Shown here: positions 26,716 through 34,645 of the stretch, one piece after another
Layout of the letters: each line of letters begins with the position of its first letter
Position numbering within the stretch: position 1 is the stretch's first letter
From: JACDBE01 sp963714055
GTDB taxonomy: Bacteria > Actinomycetota > Acidimicrobiia > Spongiisociales > UBA5794
NCBI GenBank assembly: GCA_963714055.1
Contig: OY970227.1
Coordinates: forward strand, 2,852,001-2,916,000
Direction of reading: 5' to 3'
Length of the DNA: 64,000 nucleotides
Made by a program: the position numbers and the translations under genes
Notes under the pieces: generated by a model
What the model saw: the letters and a program-made list of their open reading frames with translations, nothing else
Database searches by the model: none
What the model was told of the DNA's origin: nothing

Positions 26716-28101
26716 GTGATGGCGGCCATCGCCATGGGGATATTCCTCGGAACCATCGACGGGAGCATCGTCAACGCCGCCCTCCCGACACTCGAGACCG
26801 AGTTCGGCACCAGCTTCGCCGCCGTCCAGTGGATCGTGCTCGGCTACCTCCTGGTGCTGGCGACGCTCACCATGGGTGTCGGGAGGCTCGGCGACATGCG
26901 CGGGAAGCGCCCGATCTACACCGCAGGGTTCGCCGTGTTCACCGTCGCCTCCACCCTCTGCGGCCTCGCCCCGGGCATCGGATGGCTGATCGCCTTCCGG
27001 ATCGTCCAGGGCATCGGCTCGGCGATGATCTTCGCCCTCGGCTTCGCCATCCTCACCGAGGCCTTTCCGGCATCGGAGCGGGGTCGGGCGCTCGGGCTGG
27101 CCGGCACCCTGGTGTCGATAGGGGTCGCCATCGGCCCCGCCCTCGGCGGGCTGATCATCGACACCCTGAGCTGGCGGTGGATCTTCCTGGTGAACCTGCC
27201 CATCGGCATCCTGGGGACGTGGACGGCGTGGCGATTCGTCCCCGACGTCGAGCCGCCGGGGGGCCAGCGGTTCGACTTCGTCGGCGCCACCGCCTTCGGC
27301 GTCACCCTGCTGTCGATGATGCTGGGCCTCACCCTCGCCCAGGAACGCGGCTTCGGCGATGCCGTGGTCATCGGGCTGGCGGTGGCGGCGGTGGCGGCGC
27401 TGGTCGCCTTCATCGCCATCGAGCGGCGGGTCTCCCATCCCATGATCGACCTCACGCTCTTCTCGAACCGGCTGCTCTCGGCCAACCTCGTCTCCGGTTG
27501 GCTGGTGTTCGTCGCCCTGGCCGGTTTCCTGGTGCTCGCTCCGTTCTACCTGCAGGACGTGCTCGGCTACGACACGCGGACGATGGGCCTGCTGCTCGCC
27601 GCCGCGCCCATCGCGCTCGGGGTGGTGTCGCCGATCAGCGGGGCGATCTCGGACCGCGTCGGGCCCCGCCCGGTGCTGGTCACCGGGCTCGCCGTCCTCG
27701 TCGTCGCCTATCTGGGGCTGACCACGCTCGGCGTGGACACGTCGGTGCGCAATTGGCTGCTGCTGGTCATCCCGGCGGGGCTCGGGGTGGGCATCTTCCA
27801 GTCTCCCAACAACAGCGCGGTGATGGGGGCGGTGCCTTCGCACCGTCTCGGGGTCACCTCGGCGATGCTCACCATCACCAGGATCTTCGGCCAGATCGTC
27901 GGGGTCACCGTGTTGGGCACCATCTGGGCAACCCGGGTGTCCGCCTACTCCGGCATCGCCGATCCGACCGAGGCAGCCCCCGAAGCGCAGGTGAACGGCC
28001 TGACCGACACGATCGCGGTGGCGGCGGCTGCCCTCACCGTCGCCCTGCTGGTTGCCATCTGGGGCCTGGTCACCGAGCGGCGTGCGGCGCGGGTCGCCTG
28101 A
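26716..28101 (+). CDS. MFS drug exporter, DHA2/EmrB-QacA type
   Basis: This is a proton-driven multidrug exporter with about 14 predicted helices in at least 460 residues. The motif-C-like and motif-A regions are LGTIDGSIVNAALPTL near the start, GRLGDMRGKRPIY (about 55) and GPALGGLIIDTLSWRWIFLVNLPIG. The annotated start is GTG 26716 (ATG 26719 follows). However, the frame is open upstream and a GAGGAG site at 26652-26657 precedes CTG codons at 26659/26662, so about 18 more residues (ending YSRKWF) may be native. TAGCCT at about 26632 could be its -10. Confidence 0.87.
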   Translation: MMAAIAMGIFLGTIDGSIVNAALPTLETEFGTSFAAVQWIVLGYLLVLATLTMGVGRLGDMRGKRPIYTAGFAVFTVASTLCGLAPGIGWLIAFRIVQGIGSAMIFALGFAILTEAFPASERGRALGLAGTLVSIGVAIGPALGGLIIDTLSWRWIFLVNLPIGILGTWTAWRFVPDVEPPGGQRFDFVGATAFGVTLLSMMLGLTLAQERGFGDAVVIGLAVAAVAALVAFIAIERRVSHPMIDLTLFSNRLLSANLVSGWLVFVALAGFLVLAPFYLQDVLGYDTRTMGLLLAAAPIALGVVSPISGAISDRVGPRPVLVTGLAVLVVAYLGLTTLGVDTSVRNWLLLVIPAGLGVGIFQSPNNSAVMGAVPSHRLGVTSAMLTITRIFGQIVGVTVLGTIWATRVSAYSGIADPTEAAPEAQVNGLTDTIAVAAAALTVALLVAIWGLVTERRAARVA

Positions 28102-28167
28102 GCGCAGGCGTGACCGGTGCGCGGGCCGGGCTCGCCGGAGGGGGAGGAGCCCGGTGGCGGCGCCGGC

Positions 28168-28448
28168 TCAACCGGTCGCGGGCACCTCCGAGACCACCAG
28201 CTTGACCTTGGCGGCGTGGCCCGGCTCGCGCTCGATCCGATCGACGGCAACGACCGAGACGTCGATCCGAGCGCCTCCCGGTAGTACGGAGAGTGTTCGA
28301 CCGCATGCTCCAGCAACCGGCGGAGGCGCCGGTCCTGGAACTCATCGAGCTTCTCTCTCGACCAACGATCCCGTCCCGGCATCTCCACGGCGTCCTTCTC
28401 GAGCACCTGGGGAGAGAGCGGGTCGACGGTGACGGCAGCAGCGGTCAT
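28168..28448 (-). pseudogene. internally deleted remnant of a phenylacetate-CoA ligase-like gene
   Basis: The first 60 codons (ATG 28448) encode the N-terminus typical of PaaK-type acyl-CoA ligases (WSREKLDEFQDRRLRRLLEHA, then HSPYYREAL). About 30 bases later, in a different frame, the sequence reads as their extreme C-terminus (VVAVDRIEREPGHAAKVKLVVSE) and stops at 28168. Roughly 330 central residues, including the AMP-binding site, are missing, so no activity is possible. This is a real deletion or an assembly collapse. The ATG overlaps the stop of the zinc-ribbon gene upstream. Confidence 0.6.
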
Positions 28449-28663
28449 GGCGCGTTCCTTTGTCGGGCCGGCCTCTTCACCGGCGGGCGCGGGGCAGTGG
28501 TCGCCGGCTCACCGCGCCGGGCCGACTCGGTGAAGACCCACTCGCACCTGGTGCAGTGCAGCCGCAGGGCGTGCGTCCGCCCGCTGGGGTCCTTCTCGAT
28601 GGCGAGCACGTCGGCCGAGTGGTTGCCGCAAGGGGGACAGGCGAACCCGAAGGCCAGGTTCAC
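28445..28663 (-). CDS. small zinc-ribbon protein
   Basis: From GTG 28663 the 72-residue product has CPPCGN near residue 9 and CTRCEW near 37, spaced like a four-Cys zinc ribbon, then a Pro/Arg-rich tail. A TTG at 28687 is an alternative start, but the GTG overlaps an upstream stop (GTGA). It is coupled by ATGA to the acyl-CoA ligase remnant, suggesting it once served that enzyme or its pathway. No function is known. Confidence 0.5.
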   Translation of the reverse strand: MNLAFGFACPPCGNHSADVLAIEKDPSGRTHALRLHCTRCEWVFTESARRGEPATTAPRPPVKRPARQRNAP

Positions 28664-28743
28664 GGCTTCCCGCTCCCTCGGTCCCAATCGATCAGGCCGT
28701 GGAGCATGGCGGTGTGTATCTCGGCGAAGAGCTCGGCGGGCAT
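28660..28743 (-). CDS. short ORF, possibly the end of a longer damaged gene
   Basis: An ATG at 28743 gives 27 residues (PAELFAEIHTAMLHGLIDWD and a short tail). The frame is open for a further 23 codons upstream without a start codon, and that part also looks coding (RIRAFSAERQLDPS). Its stop overlaps the zinc-ribbon start. A small protein with a lost start, or a frameshift, is likely. Low certainty. Confidence 0.25.
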   Translation of the reverse strand: MPAELFAEIHTAMLHGLIDWDRGSGKP

Positions 28744-28810
28744 CGACGGATCCAGCTGGCGCTCGGCGCTGAACGCCCGGATGCGCGACGGCGTGGAGCG
28801 GCCACGTCGT

Positions 28811-29212
28811 TCACTGGACCCGGAACGACCATCGCAGCGAGCCGGGCGCAGGCATGCCCGTGGTGCGGTCCCAGGTGGCGACCACGTGGTGGAAGCCGGC
28901 GGTCCACTCCTCGAAGGCCTTCCCCGGTCCGGGCTCCCAGGTGTACCGGCCGCTGATGTCGTCGCCGACGATCTCGACGGCGGGCACCGGGACCCCGTCG
29001 ACGGTCAGCTCGAGCACGTAGCCGGCCTCGAGGTCGACGACGATCTGGACCTGGCGGGCGACGTTGGCCCCGTCGACCGGGGAGTACGACTCGACGGCGT
29101 CGGGCAACCCGGGGTCGCGCCCGCTGGGGGCGAACACCACGGCGAACACGACGACAGCGATGAGCGCCAGACCCAACAGCATGAAGACGATCCGGTAGCG
29201 GGTGGTGGTCAC
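28811..29212 (-). CDS. single-pass membrane protein with Ig-like extracellular domain
   Basis: From GTG 29212 the product has 133 residues. A short cytoplasmic start (TTTRYR) and one membrane helix (IVFMLLGLALIAVVVFAVVF) are followed by about 100 extracellular residues resembling a bacterial Ig-like beta sandwich (VDLEAGYVLELTVDGVPV, YTWEPGPGKAFEEW, LRWSFRVQ). It heads the minus-strand cluster of small genes. The function is unknown; the topology suggests a surface sensor or adhesion-type module. Confidence 0.5.
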   Translation of the reverse strand: MTTTRYRIVFMLLGLALIAVVVFAVVFAPSGRDPGLPDAVESYSPVDGANVARQVQIVVDLEAGYVLELTVDGVPVPAVEIVGDDISGRYTWEPGPGKAFEEWTAGFHHVVATWDRTTGMPAPGSLRWSFRVQ

Positions 29213-29241
29213 GGGAGGTCGATGGTACGAGCATTGTCCGC

Positions 29242-29332
29242 GTTCCTTCCCCCCTCCGGGGGAAGGTGGCTGGACAGGGACGCCGGTTTCCTTCCCCCTC
29301 TGGGGGGAAGGTGGCTGGGACACGGACGCCAC
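29242..29332. repeat. two tandem copies of a 45-bp hairpin repeat
   Basis: Copy 1 folds CCTTCCCCC (29245-29253) on GGGGGAAGG (29258-29266). Copy 2 folds CCTTCCCCC (29290-29298) on GGGGGAAGG (29303-29311). Each is followed by GTGGCTGGRACA and then GGACGCC. They lie between two divergent genes, so they are not terminators. They belong to the G+C hairpin family also seen at 6450, 46621 and 50490. Confidence 0.75.
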
Positions 29333-29368
29333 AGGCGAGGGTCCCCAGACGGAAGGGGGGACGGCCAC

Positions 29369-29374
29369 TACCGT
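29369..29374 (+). promoter_or_regulatory. -10 box of a leaderless dap operon promoter
   Basis: TACCGT ends seven bases before the dapC ATG at 29382. There is no ribosome binding site in between, so the dapCDE message probably starts at its first codon. Confidence 0.35.
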
Positions 29375-29381
29375 GGCGGTC

Positions 29382-30536
29382 ATGCGGATCAACCCGGTGC
29401 TGACCCGGCTCGGCGACTATCCGATCGCCGCCGTGCACGAGAAGGTGGCCGAGCTGCGCAGCCAGGGGACGCACGTGATCGACTTCTCCATCGGCGACCC
29501 TCGAGAGCCCACGCCGCCGTTCATCCGCCAGGCGCTGATCGATGCGGTCCCCGTGTCGTCGCAGTACCCGCTCACCGCCGGGATCGCCGAGCTGCGGCAG
29601 GCGGTGGCCGACTATGTGAGACGGCGCTTCGACGTCGACGTCGATCCCGACACCCAGGTGATGCCCACCTCCGGATCCAAGGAGGCGGTGTTCAGCGCAC
29701 CGCTCGCCTTCGTCGACCGTGACGGCGCAGACATCGTTGCCTACGGAACCCCCGGCTACCCGATCTACCAGCGCGGTGCGCTGTTCGCCGGCGCCGACAT
29801 CCACGAGGTCCTCCTCCACGACGACTTCGTGCTCCGCGCCGCCGACATCCCCGACGACGTCTGGGAACGGGCGGCGATCGTGTGGACGTGCACCCCGCAC
29901 AACCCGACCGGAGCCGTCACCGACGCCGCCACTCTGACCGACCTGCTCGACGCCGCCCGCGGGCATGGCGCCTGGCTGTTCTCCGACGAGTGCTACGCCG
30001 ACGTCTACGAGCCGCTCGCCTTCCCGGACGGCCCCGGGTCGCTGCTCCAGGCAGCGGGCGCCGGCGCCACCGGGGTGCTCGCCTTCTTCTCCTGCTCCAA
30101 GCGGTCCGGGATGACCGGTTACCGCTCCGGGGCGATGGTGGGCGACGCCGCTGCCATCAGCGCCCTCAAGAAGCTCCGCACCGCCACCGGCACCGCCTCG
30201 CCCGACTTCGTGCAGGCCGCCGCCGTCGCCGCATGGTCGGACGACGCCCACGCCGCCGAGCGCCGGGACATCTTCGCCGCCAAGCGGGCGGTGCTGCGCA
30301 AGGCGTTCGAGTCGGTGGGCCATCGGGTCGTCGCCTCCCAGGCAGGGTTGTACCTCTGGGTCGACGTCGGTGACGACCTGGCGGTGAGCGCCAAGCTGCT
30401 CGCCGACGGCGTCGTCGTGTCGCCCGGGCGGGCATTCGGGCCCGGCGGTGAGGGCCACCTCCGACTGGCATTGGTCCCCACCCTCGAGGAGTGCGAGGCG
30501 GCGGTCGAGGTCGTGCAGGAGTGCCTGCGACGGTGA
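29382..30536 (+). CDS. dapC: N-succinyldiaminopimelate aminotransferase
   Basis: This is a class I PLP aminotransferase of 384 residues. Its motifs are DFSIGDPREPTPPF, GYPIYQRGALFAGA, PHNPTGAVT, SDECYADVYE and the PLP lysine in FFSCSKRSGMTGYR (Lys-240). Aminotransferases of this group transfer an amino group to N-succinyl-2-amino-6-ketopimelate. The assignment to DapC rests on the following two genes, dapD and dapE, each joined by a GTGA overlap, which together form the succinylase branch of lysine and diaminopimelate synthesis. The start is ATG 29382. Confidence 0.88.
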   Translation: MRINPVLTRLGDYPIAAVHEKVAELRSQGTHVIDFSIGDPREPTPPFIRQALIDAVPVSSQYPLTAGIAELRQAVADYVRRRFDVDVDPDTQVMPTSGSKEAVFSAPLAFVDRDGADIVAYGTPGYPIYQRGALFAGADIHEVLLHDDFVLRAADIPDDVWERAAIVWTCTPHNPTGAVTDAATLTDLLDAARGHGAWLFSDECYADVYEPLAFPDGPGSLLQAAGAGATGVLAFFSCSKRSGMTGYRSGAMVGDAAAISALKKLRTATGTASPDFVQAAAVAAWSDDAHAAERRDIFAAKRAVLRKAFESVGHRVVASQAGLYLWVDVGDDLAVSAKLLADGVVVSPGRAFGPGGEGHLRLALVPTLEECEAAVEVVQECLRR

Positions 30537-31339
30537 GCGACCGCGCCGCCATCGAAGCCGCCTACGCCGATCTCCACCTGCTCGGCGACGCCACCGACGC
30601 GGTGCGGCGCACCATCGCCGCCCTCGACCGGGGCGAGGTGCGGGTGGCCGAGCCGGTCGACGGCGAGTGGGTGGTCAACGAGTGGGTGAAGCAGGCCATC
30701 CTCCTCTACTTCCGCGTCGCCGGGCTGGAGACCACCGAGGCCGGCCCGTTCGAGTACCACGACAAGATCCCCACCAAACGCCATCTGGCCGAGGCGGGCA
30801 TCCGGGTGGTCCCACCGGGGACCGTGCGCTACGGGGCCTTCTGCGAGCCCGGGGTGGTGGTGATGCCCGGCTACGTCAACATCGGTGCCTGGGTGGGGTC
30901 GGGGACGATGGTCGACACCTGGGCAACCGTGGGGTCGTGCGCCCAGGTGGGGCGGGACGTCCACCTGTCCGGCGGGGTCGGGATCGGCGGGGTCCTGGAG
31001 CCGCCGTCGGCCCGTCCGGTGATCATCGAGGACGGAGCCTTCATCGGCAGCCGCTCCATCGTGGTCGAGGGGGTGGTGGTCGGGTCGGGGGCGGTGCTCG
31101 GTGCCAACACCACCATCAGCGCCTCCATCCCGGTCATCGACGTCACCGGCGCCGAGCCGGTGGAGATCAGAGGTCGGGTCCCGGCCAACGCCGTTGTGGT
31201 GCCCGGCACCCGACCCAAGCAGTTTCCGGCCGGCATCTACCAGGTGCAGTGCCCGTTGATCATCGGGTGGCGTGACGAGTCCACCGATCTCAAGACGTCG
31301 CTCAACGAGGCACTGCGGGTGTTCGGGGTGCAGGCGTGA
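30533..31339 (+). CDS. dapD: 2,3,4,5-tetrahydropyridine-2,6-dicarboxylate N-succinyltransferase
   Basis: DapD succinylates tetrahydrodipicolinate using succinyl-CoA. The 268-residue product has a helical N-terminal domain (WVVNEWVKQAILLYFRV), followed by the left-handed beta-helix of hexapeptide repeats (VVMPGYVNIGAWVGSGTMVD, VGRDVHLSGGVGIGGVLEP, IEDGAFIGSRSIVVEGV). It ends with the usual cap (LKTSLNEALR). It resembles the longer proteobacterial-type DapD. The start GTG 30533 overlaps the dapC stop, and the stop overlaps the dapE start. Confidence 0.94.
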   Translation: MSDRAAIEAAYADLHLLGDATDAVRRTIAALDRGEVRVAEPVDGEWVVNEWVKQAILLYFRVAGLETTEAGPFEYHDKIPTKRHLAEAGIRVVPPGTVRYGAFCEPGVVVMPGYVNIGAWVGSGTMVDTWATVGSCAQVGRDVHLSGGVGIGGVLEPPSARPVIIEDGAFIGSRSIVVEGVVVGSGAVLGANTTISASIPVIDVTGAEPVEIRGRVPANAVVVPGTRPKQFPAGIYQVQCPLIIGWRDESTDLKTSLNEALRVFGVQA

Positions 31340-32391
31340 CCTCGCTCCACGAGACGCTCGCCTGGCTGGTGGACATCCCCTCGGTCACCGGCAACGAAGG
31401 GCGGCTGTGCACCGCCATCGCCGAGCGCCTGCTGCCGTCGTGGAGTATCGACACGGTGACCCGGCTGGGTAACAGCCTGGTGGTGGGGCGCACCGGCGAT
31501 CGCCCGCTGATCACTCTGCTCGGCCACATCGACACCGTCCCCGAGCAGGGCAACGGGGCCTCGCGTGTCGAGGGCGACCGGATGTACGGGCTGGGCACCA
31601 GCGACATGAAGGCGGGGGTGGCGGTGATGATCCACCTCCTGGAGAGCCAGGAGGTCGTCGACGGCCCCTACGACGTGGTCGGGGTGTTCTACGACAAGGA
31701 GGAGGGCTCGTCGGACGACAACGGGCTCGAGGACGTGCTCGACCGCGCCCCGTGGCTCACCGGGGCGGCGCTGGCCGTCGTGCTCGAGCCCACCGACCTG
31801 CGGCTCGAGCTGGGTTGCAATGGGGTGATGAACGCCGATGTCGTGTTCACCGGGACGGCGGCCCACAGCGCCCGACCGTGGATGGGGGAGAACGCCATCA
31901 CCAAGGCGGGCGCCTGGCTCGACCGGCTCCATCGGATGGAGCCGGAAGCGGTCCACGTCGACGGGCTCGAGTACCGCGAGGTGTTCTCGGTGACACGGGC
32001 GAGCGGGGGAATCGCCAACAACGTCATCCCCGCCGAGTTCAGGCTGAACGTCAACTACCGGTTCCCCCCTTCGTACGACCTGGCCCGAGCCGAGGAGCGG
32101 CTGCGGGAGGTGTCGGCCGACGCCGACCGGGTCGTGGTGAAGGACCGGGCGGCGGCAGGTGCGGTGCCGACAGCGAACGAGCACCTCGACCGGCTGGTGG
32201 AGGCACTGGGCGCGGAGCGGTCGGCCAAGCAGGGCTGGACCGACGTGGCCCGGCTCGGCGCCCGCGGCGTTCCCGCGGTCAACTACGGCCCCGGCGACCC
32301 GGGACTGGCCCACCGAGCCGACGAGTCGGTGGCGCTGGGCAACCTCGACGCCGCCTATCAGGGTCTGGCCGGCTTTCTCACCAGAACGTGA
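31336..32391 (+). CDS. dapE: succinyl-diaminopimelate desuccinylase
   Basis: This zinc amidohydrolase of the M20 family releases succinate from N-succinyl-LL-diaminopimelate. The 351 residues include LLGHIDTVPEQG (metal His and catalytic Asp), LGTSDMKAGVAV (metal Asp), FYDKEEGSSDDNG (catalytic Glu pair), VVLEPTDLRLELG, the dimerisation-domain His in GTAAHSARPW and the last metal ligand in GPGDPGLAHRADE. It completes the dapCDE operon (start GTG 31336 overlapping dapD). Its 3' end overlaps the convergent transporter gene by 14 bases. Confidence 0.94.
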   Translation: MTSLHETLAWLVDIPSVTGNEGRLCTAIAERLLPSWSIDTVTRLGNSLVVGRTGDRPLITLLGHIDTVPEQGNGASRVEGDRMYGLGTSDMKAGVAVMIHLLESQEVVDGPYDVVGVFYDKEEGSSDDNGLEDVLDRAPWLTGAALAVVLEPTDLRLELGCNGVMNADVVFTGTAAHSARPWMGENAITKAGAWLDRLHRMEPEAVHVDGLEYREVFSVTRASGGIANNVIPAEFRLNVNYRFPPSYDLARAEERLREVSADADRVVVKDRAAAGAVPTANEHLDRLVEALGAERSAKQGWTDVARLGARGVPAVNYGPGDPGLAHRADESVALGNLDAAYQGLAGFLTRT

Positions 32392-34132
32392 GGATGCACA
32401 GCACCGCGGTCGGCAGAACCACCAGATTCATCGGGATCCCGATCCTGGTGTAGTCGGTGAACCGGTACCCGCCGGGGCCGTACACCATCATGTTGGTCTG
32501 GTATCCGATCGGGGTGAGGAACGACGCCGACGCCGCCACCGCCACCCCGAGGGCGAGGCCCCGCGGGTCGAGCCCGGTGGTGGCGGCGATGCCGAGGGCG
32601 ATGGGAAAGAGCAGGGCGGCGGCGGCGTTGTTGGTCACCAGCTCGGTGATGAGCATCGTGGCGACCAACAGCCCGAGCACGATCCCGAACTCGCCGAACC
32701 GACCGAAGACATCGACCAACCCATCGGCGACGGTGGTGGCCACCCCGGAATTGAACATCGCCGACCCCAGCCCGAACGAGGCGCCGATGAGGACGATGAC
32801 GTCGATGTCGATGGCGTTGCGCACGTCCGTTGGCGTCAGCGTTCGAGTGAGGAGCAGCACGGCGATGGCGATCAACGAGGCGTCGAGGATGTCGACGATC
32901 TCGAAGGCGGCCAACAGGATCACGGCGGCGCCGAGCAGCCCGACGAGCGGCGCCTTGCGGGTGGCGGTCGGAGGGGGCCCGCCCAGCCGGGCGATCACCA
33001 GGAAGGTGTGGCCGTCACCCCAGTCACGCCTGAAGTCGGGCCCGGCCAGCACCAGCAGGGTGTCGCCGGGACGCAGCTCGACCTCGCCCAGCTTGGCGCT
33101 CACCTTCTCGCCGGCCCTGTGGATCGCCACTACGGCCGCCTGGAACCGGCTCCGGAAGTCCGCTTCCTTGAGGGTCTGCCCCACCAGCGGCGACGCCCGA
33201 CCGACCACCGCCTCGTAGAAGGTGTGCCCGGGGCTGTCGACCGCCAGGTAGTGCGGGTGCTCGGCGGAGCGCAGCCCAGGGGCCCGTTGCAGGTCGACGA
33301 TCTGGTCGACCTTGCCGGCGAACACCAACCGGTCGTCGGCCTCGAGCGGTTCCTCCGGCGCCACCGGGGCGATCACCCGGCCGTCGCGCACGATCTCGAC
33401 GAGGAACACGGCGTTGAGGTCGCGCAGACCGCCGTCGGTGACCGAGACACCGTCCAGCGGGCCGCCGCCGACCACCTCCATGGTGACGGTGAACTCACGG
33501 AAGTTCTCCGCTTCGTAGACACCGCGCCGCGCGGGTACGAGGCGGCCCATCAGGGCGATCATCACCACCAGCCCGACCAGCGCAACGGGAAGGCCGATCG
33601 GGGTGATCTCGAAGAGACCGAACGGCTCCCCGGTAGCCTCCTCCATCAGCCCGGAGACCACCAGGTTGGTCGAGGTGCCTATCAGGGTGATGACGCCGCC
33701 CAGGATGGCGGCGTAGCTGACCGGCATCAGGAACCGGGAGGCGGAGACCTTCTTGCGCTGTGCCCACGACACCACGTCCGGGATCAGCATCGCCACCAGC
33801 GGGGTGTTGTTGAGGAAGGCGGAGGCTCCCGCCACCGGGACGGTGAGTCGTGCCATCGCCCTCCGCCCGCGTCCGTCCCCGAGCAGCTTGGTCACCGCCG
33901 GGGCCAGCAACCCGGTCTTCTGGGCGGCGAACGCCAGCACGTAGAGGGCGGCGACGGTGATCGGCGCCGGGTTGGCGAAGCCGGCGAACGCCTCCTCGCG
34001 GGTGATCACCCCGGTGATCATGAAGGTCACGGTCGCCCCGAGGACGACGAGCGACGGCGGGAGCCGGTCGAGGGCCAGCAACACCAGCATCGCCGCGAGC
34101 ACGACGACGGTGAACCATCCCTCGAATCCCAC
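32378..34132 (-). CDS. SLC13/DASS-family transporter with two TrkA-C domains
   Basis: The product has 584 residues from GTG 34132. An N-terminal bundle of helices includes ASAFLNNTPLVAMLIP and the substrate/Na+ motif IGTSTNLVVSGLM (about 155-167). Two cytoplasmic RCK-C (TrkA-C) domains follow around residues 205-370 (LRDLNAVFLVEIVRDGR, GEVELRPGDTLLVLAG). A second bundle ends with VTNNAAAALLFPIA and TPIGYQTNMMVYGPG. These proteins carry dicarboxylates, sulfate or other anions; the substrate is unknown. It is convergent with dapE and divergent from gatC. Confidence 0.85.
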   Translation of the reverse strand: MGFEGWFTVVVLAAMLVLLALDRLPPSLVVLGATVTFMITGVITREEAFAGFANPAPITVAALYVLAFAAQKTGLLAPAVTKLLGDGRGRRAMARLTVPVAGASAFLNNTPLVAMLIPDVVSWAQRKKVSASRFLMPVSYAAILGGVITLIGTSTNLVVSGLMEEATGEPFGLFEITPIGLPVALVGLVVMIALMGRLVPARRGVYEAENFREFTVTMEVVGGGPLDGVSVTDGGLRDLNAVFLVEIVRDGRVIAPVAPEEPLEADDRLVFAGKVDQIVDLQRAPGLRSAEHPHYLAVDSPGHTFYEAVVGRASPLVGQTLKEADFRSRFQAAVVAIHRAGEKVSAKLGEVELRPGDTLLVLAGPDFRRDWGDGHTFLVIARLGGPPPTATRKAPLVGLLGAAVILLAAFEIVDILDASLIAIAVLLLTRTLTPTDVRNAIDIDVIVLIGASFGLGSAMFNSGVATTVADGLVDVFGRFGEFGIVLGLLVATMLITELVTNNAAAALLFPIALGIAATTGLDPRGLALGVAVAASASFLTPIGYQTNMMVYGPGGYRFTDYTRIGIPMNLVVLPTAVLCILTFW

Positions 34133-34340
34133 GGCACCCCCCGGTGAGCAGGCCCAAGTCAGGCCCTGTCGGCGACGAGGTTAGCGGCTTCGCACCATTC
34201 CGACTTGCCGGGTCGGGAACATCGGTCGCGAGCAATGGTTGGCGGGTGGACAGCCGAACGACCGACGCCAGGAAGGGCGGTCCGTCATCGGGAAGGCGCC
34301 CGTGATCTGCCGGATCGGCAGTCGTGGAGGGCAGGCCCTC

Positions 34341-34346
34341 TAACCT
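34341..34346 (+). promoter_or_regulatory. -10 box of a leaderless gat operon promoter
   Basis: TAACCT ends eight bases before the gatC ATG at 34355. No Shine-Dalgarno sequence lies between, which fits a leaderless gatCAB message. Confidence 0.4.
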
Positions 34347-34354
34347 CCTTCGCC

Positions 34355-34645
34355 ATGCCGGTCGACATCGACATCGCCAAGGTGGCCAGGCTGGCCCGGA
34401 TCGCCCTCGACGAGGAGCTGCTCGAGCTGTACGGCGCCCAGCTGGGGCTGATCCTGGAGCACGCCGAGCGGGTGCAGGCCATCGACACCCAAGGGGTGCC
34501 GCCGACCGCCCACCCATTCGCCACCACGAACGCGTTCCGTGACGACGAGGTGGCGCCGTCGCTCGACCGGGAAGAGATCCTGGCGCAGGCGCCGGACGCC
34601 GTCGACGGCTACTTCCGGGTGCCCCGCATCCTCCACGAGGGTTGA
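34355..34645 (+). CDS. gatC: Asp-tRNA(Asn)/Glu-tRNA(Gln) amidotransferase subunit C
   Basis: GatC is the small belt subunit that holds GatA and GatB together. The 96 residues match the family end to end: DIAKVARLARIALDEELLELY (about 5-25), HAERVQAIDTQGVPP and the closing RDDEVAPSLDREEILAQAPDA, FRVPRIL. The start ATG 34355 is fixed by the upstream TAACCT. The longer upstream open frame is not coding-like. It is followed directly by gatA. Confidence 0.93.
   Translation: MPVDIDIAKVARLARIALDEELLELYGAQLGLILEHAERVQAIDTQGVPPTAHPFATTNAFRDDEVAPSLDREEILAQAPDAVDGYFRVPRILHEG

Noticed and set aside
32159..34147. 662-codon plus-strand ORF opposite the SLC13-type transporter
   Set aside because: Composition (His/Gln/Gly/Asp-rich) is that of a reverse-strand shadow; the minus-strand transporter has all family motifs.
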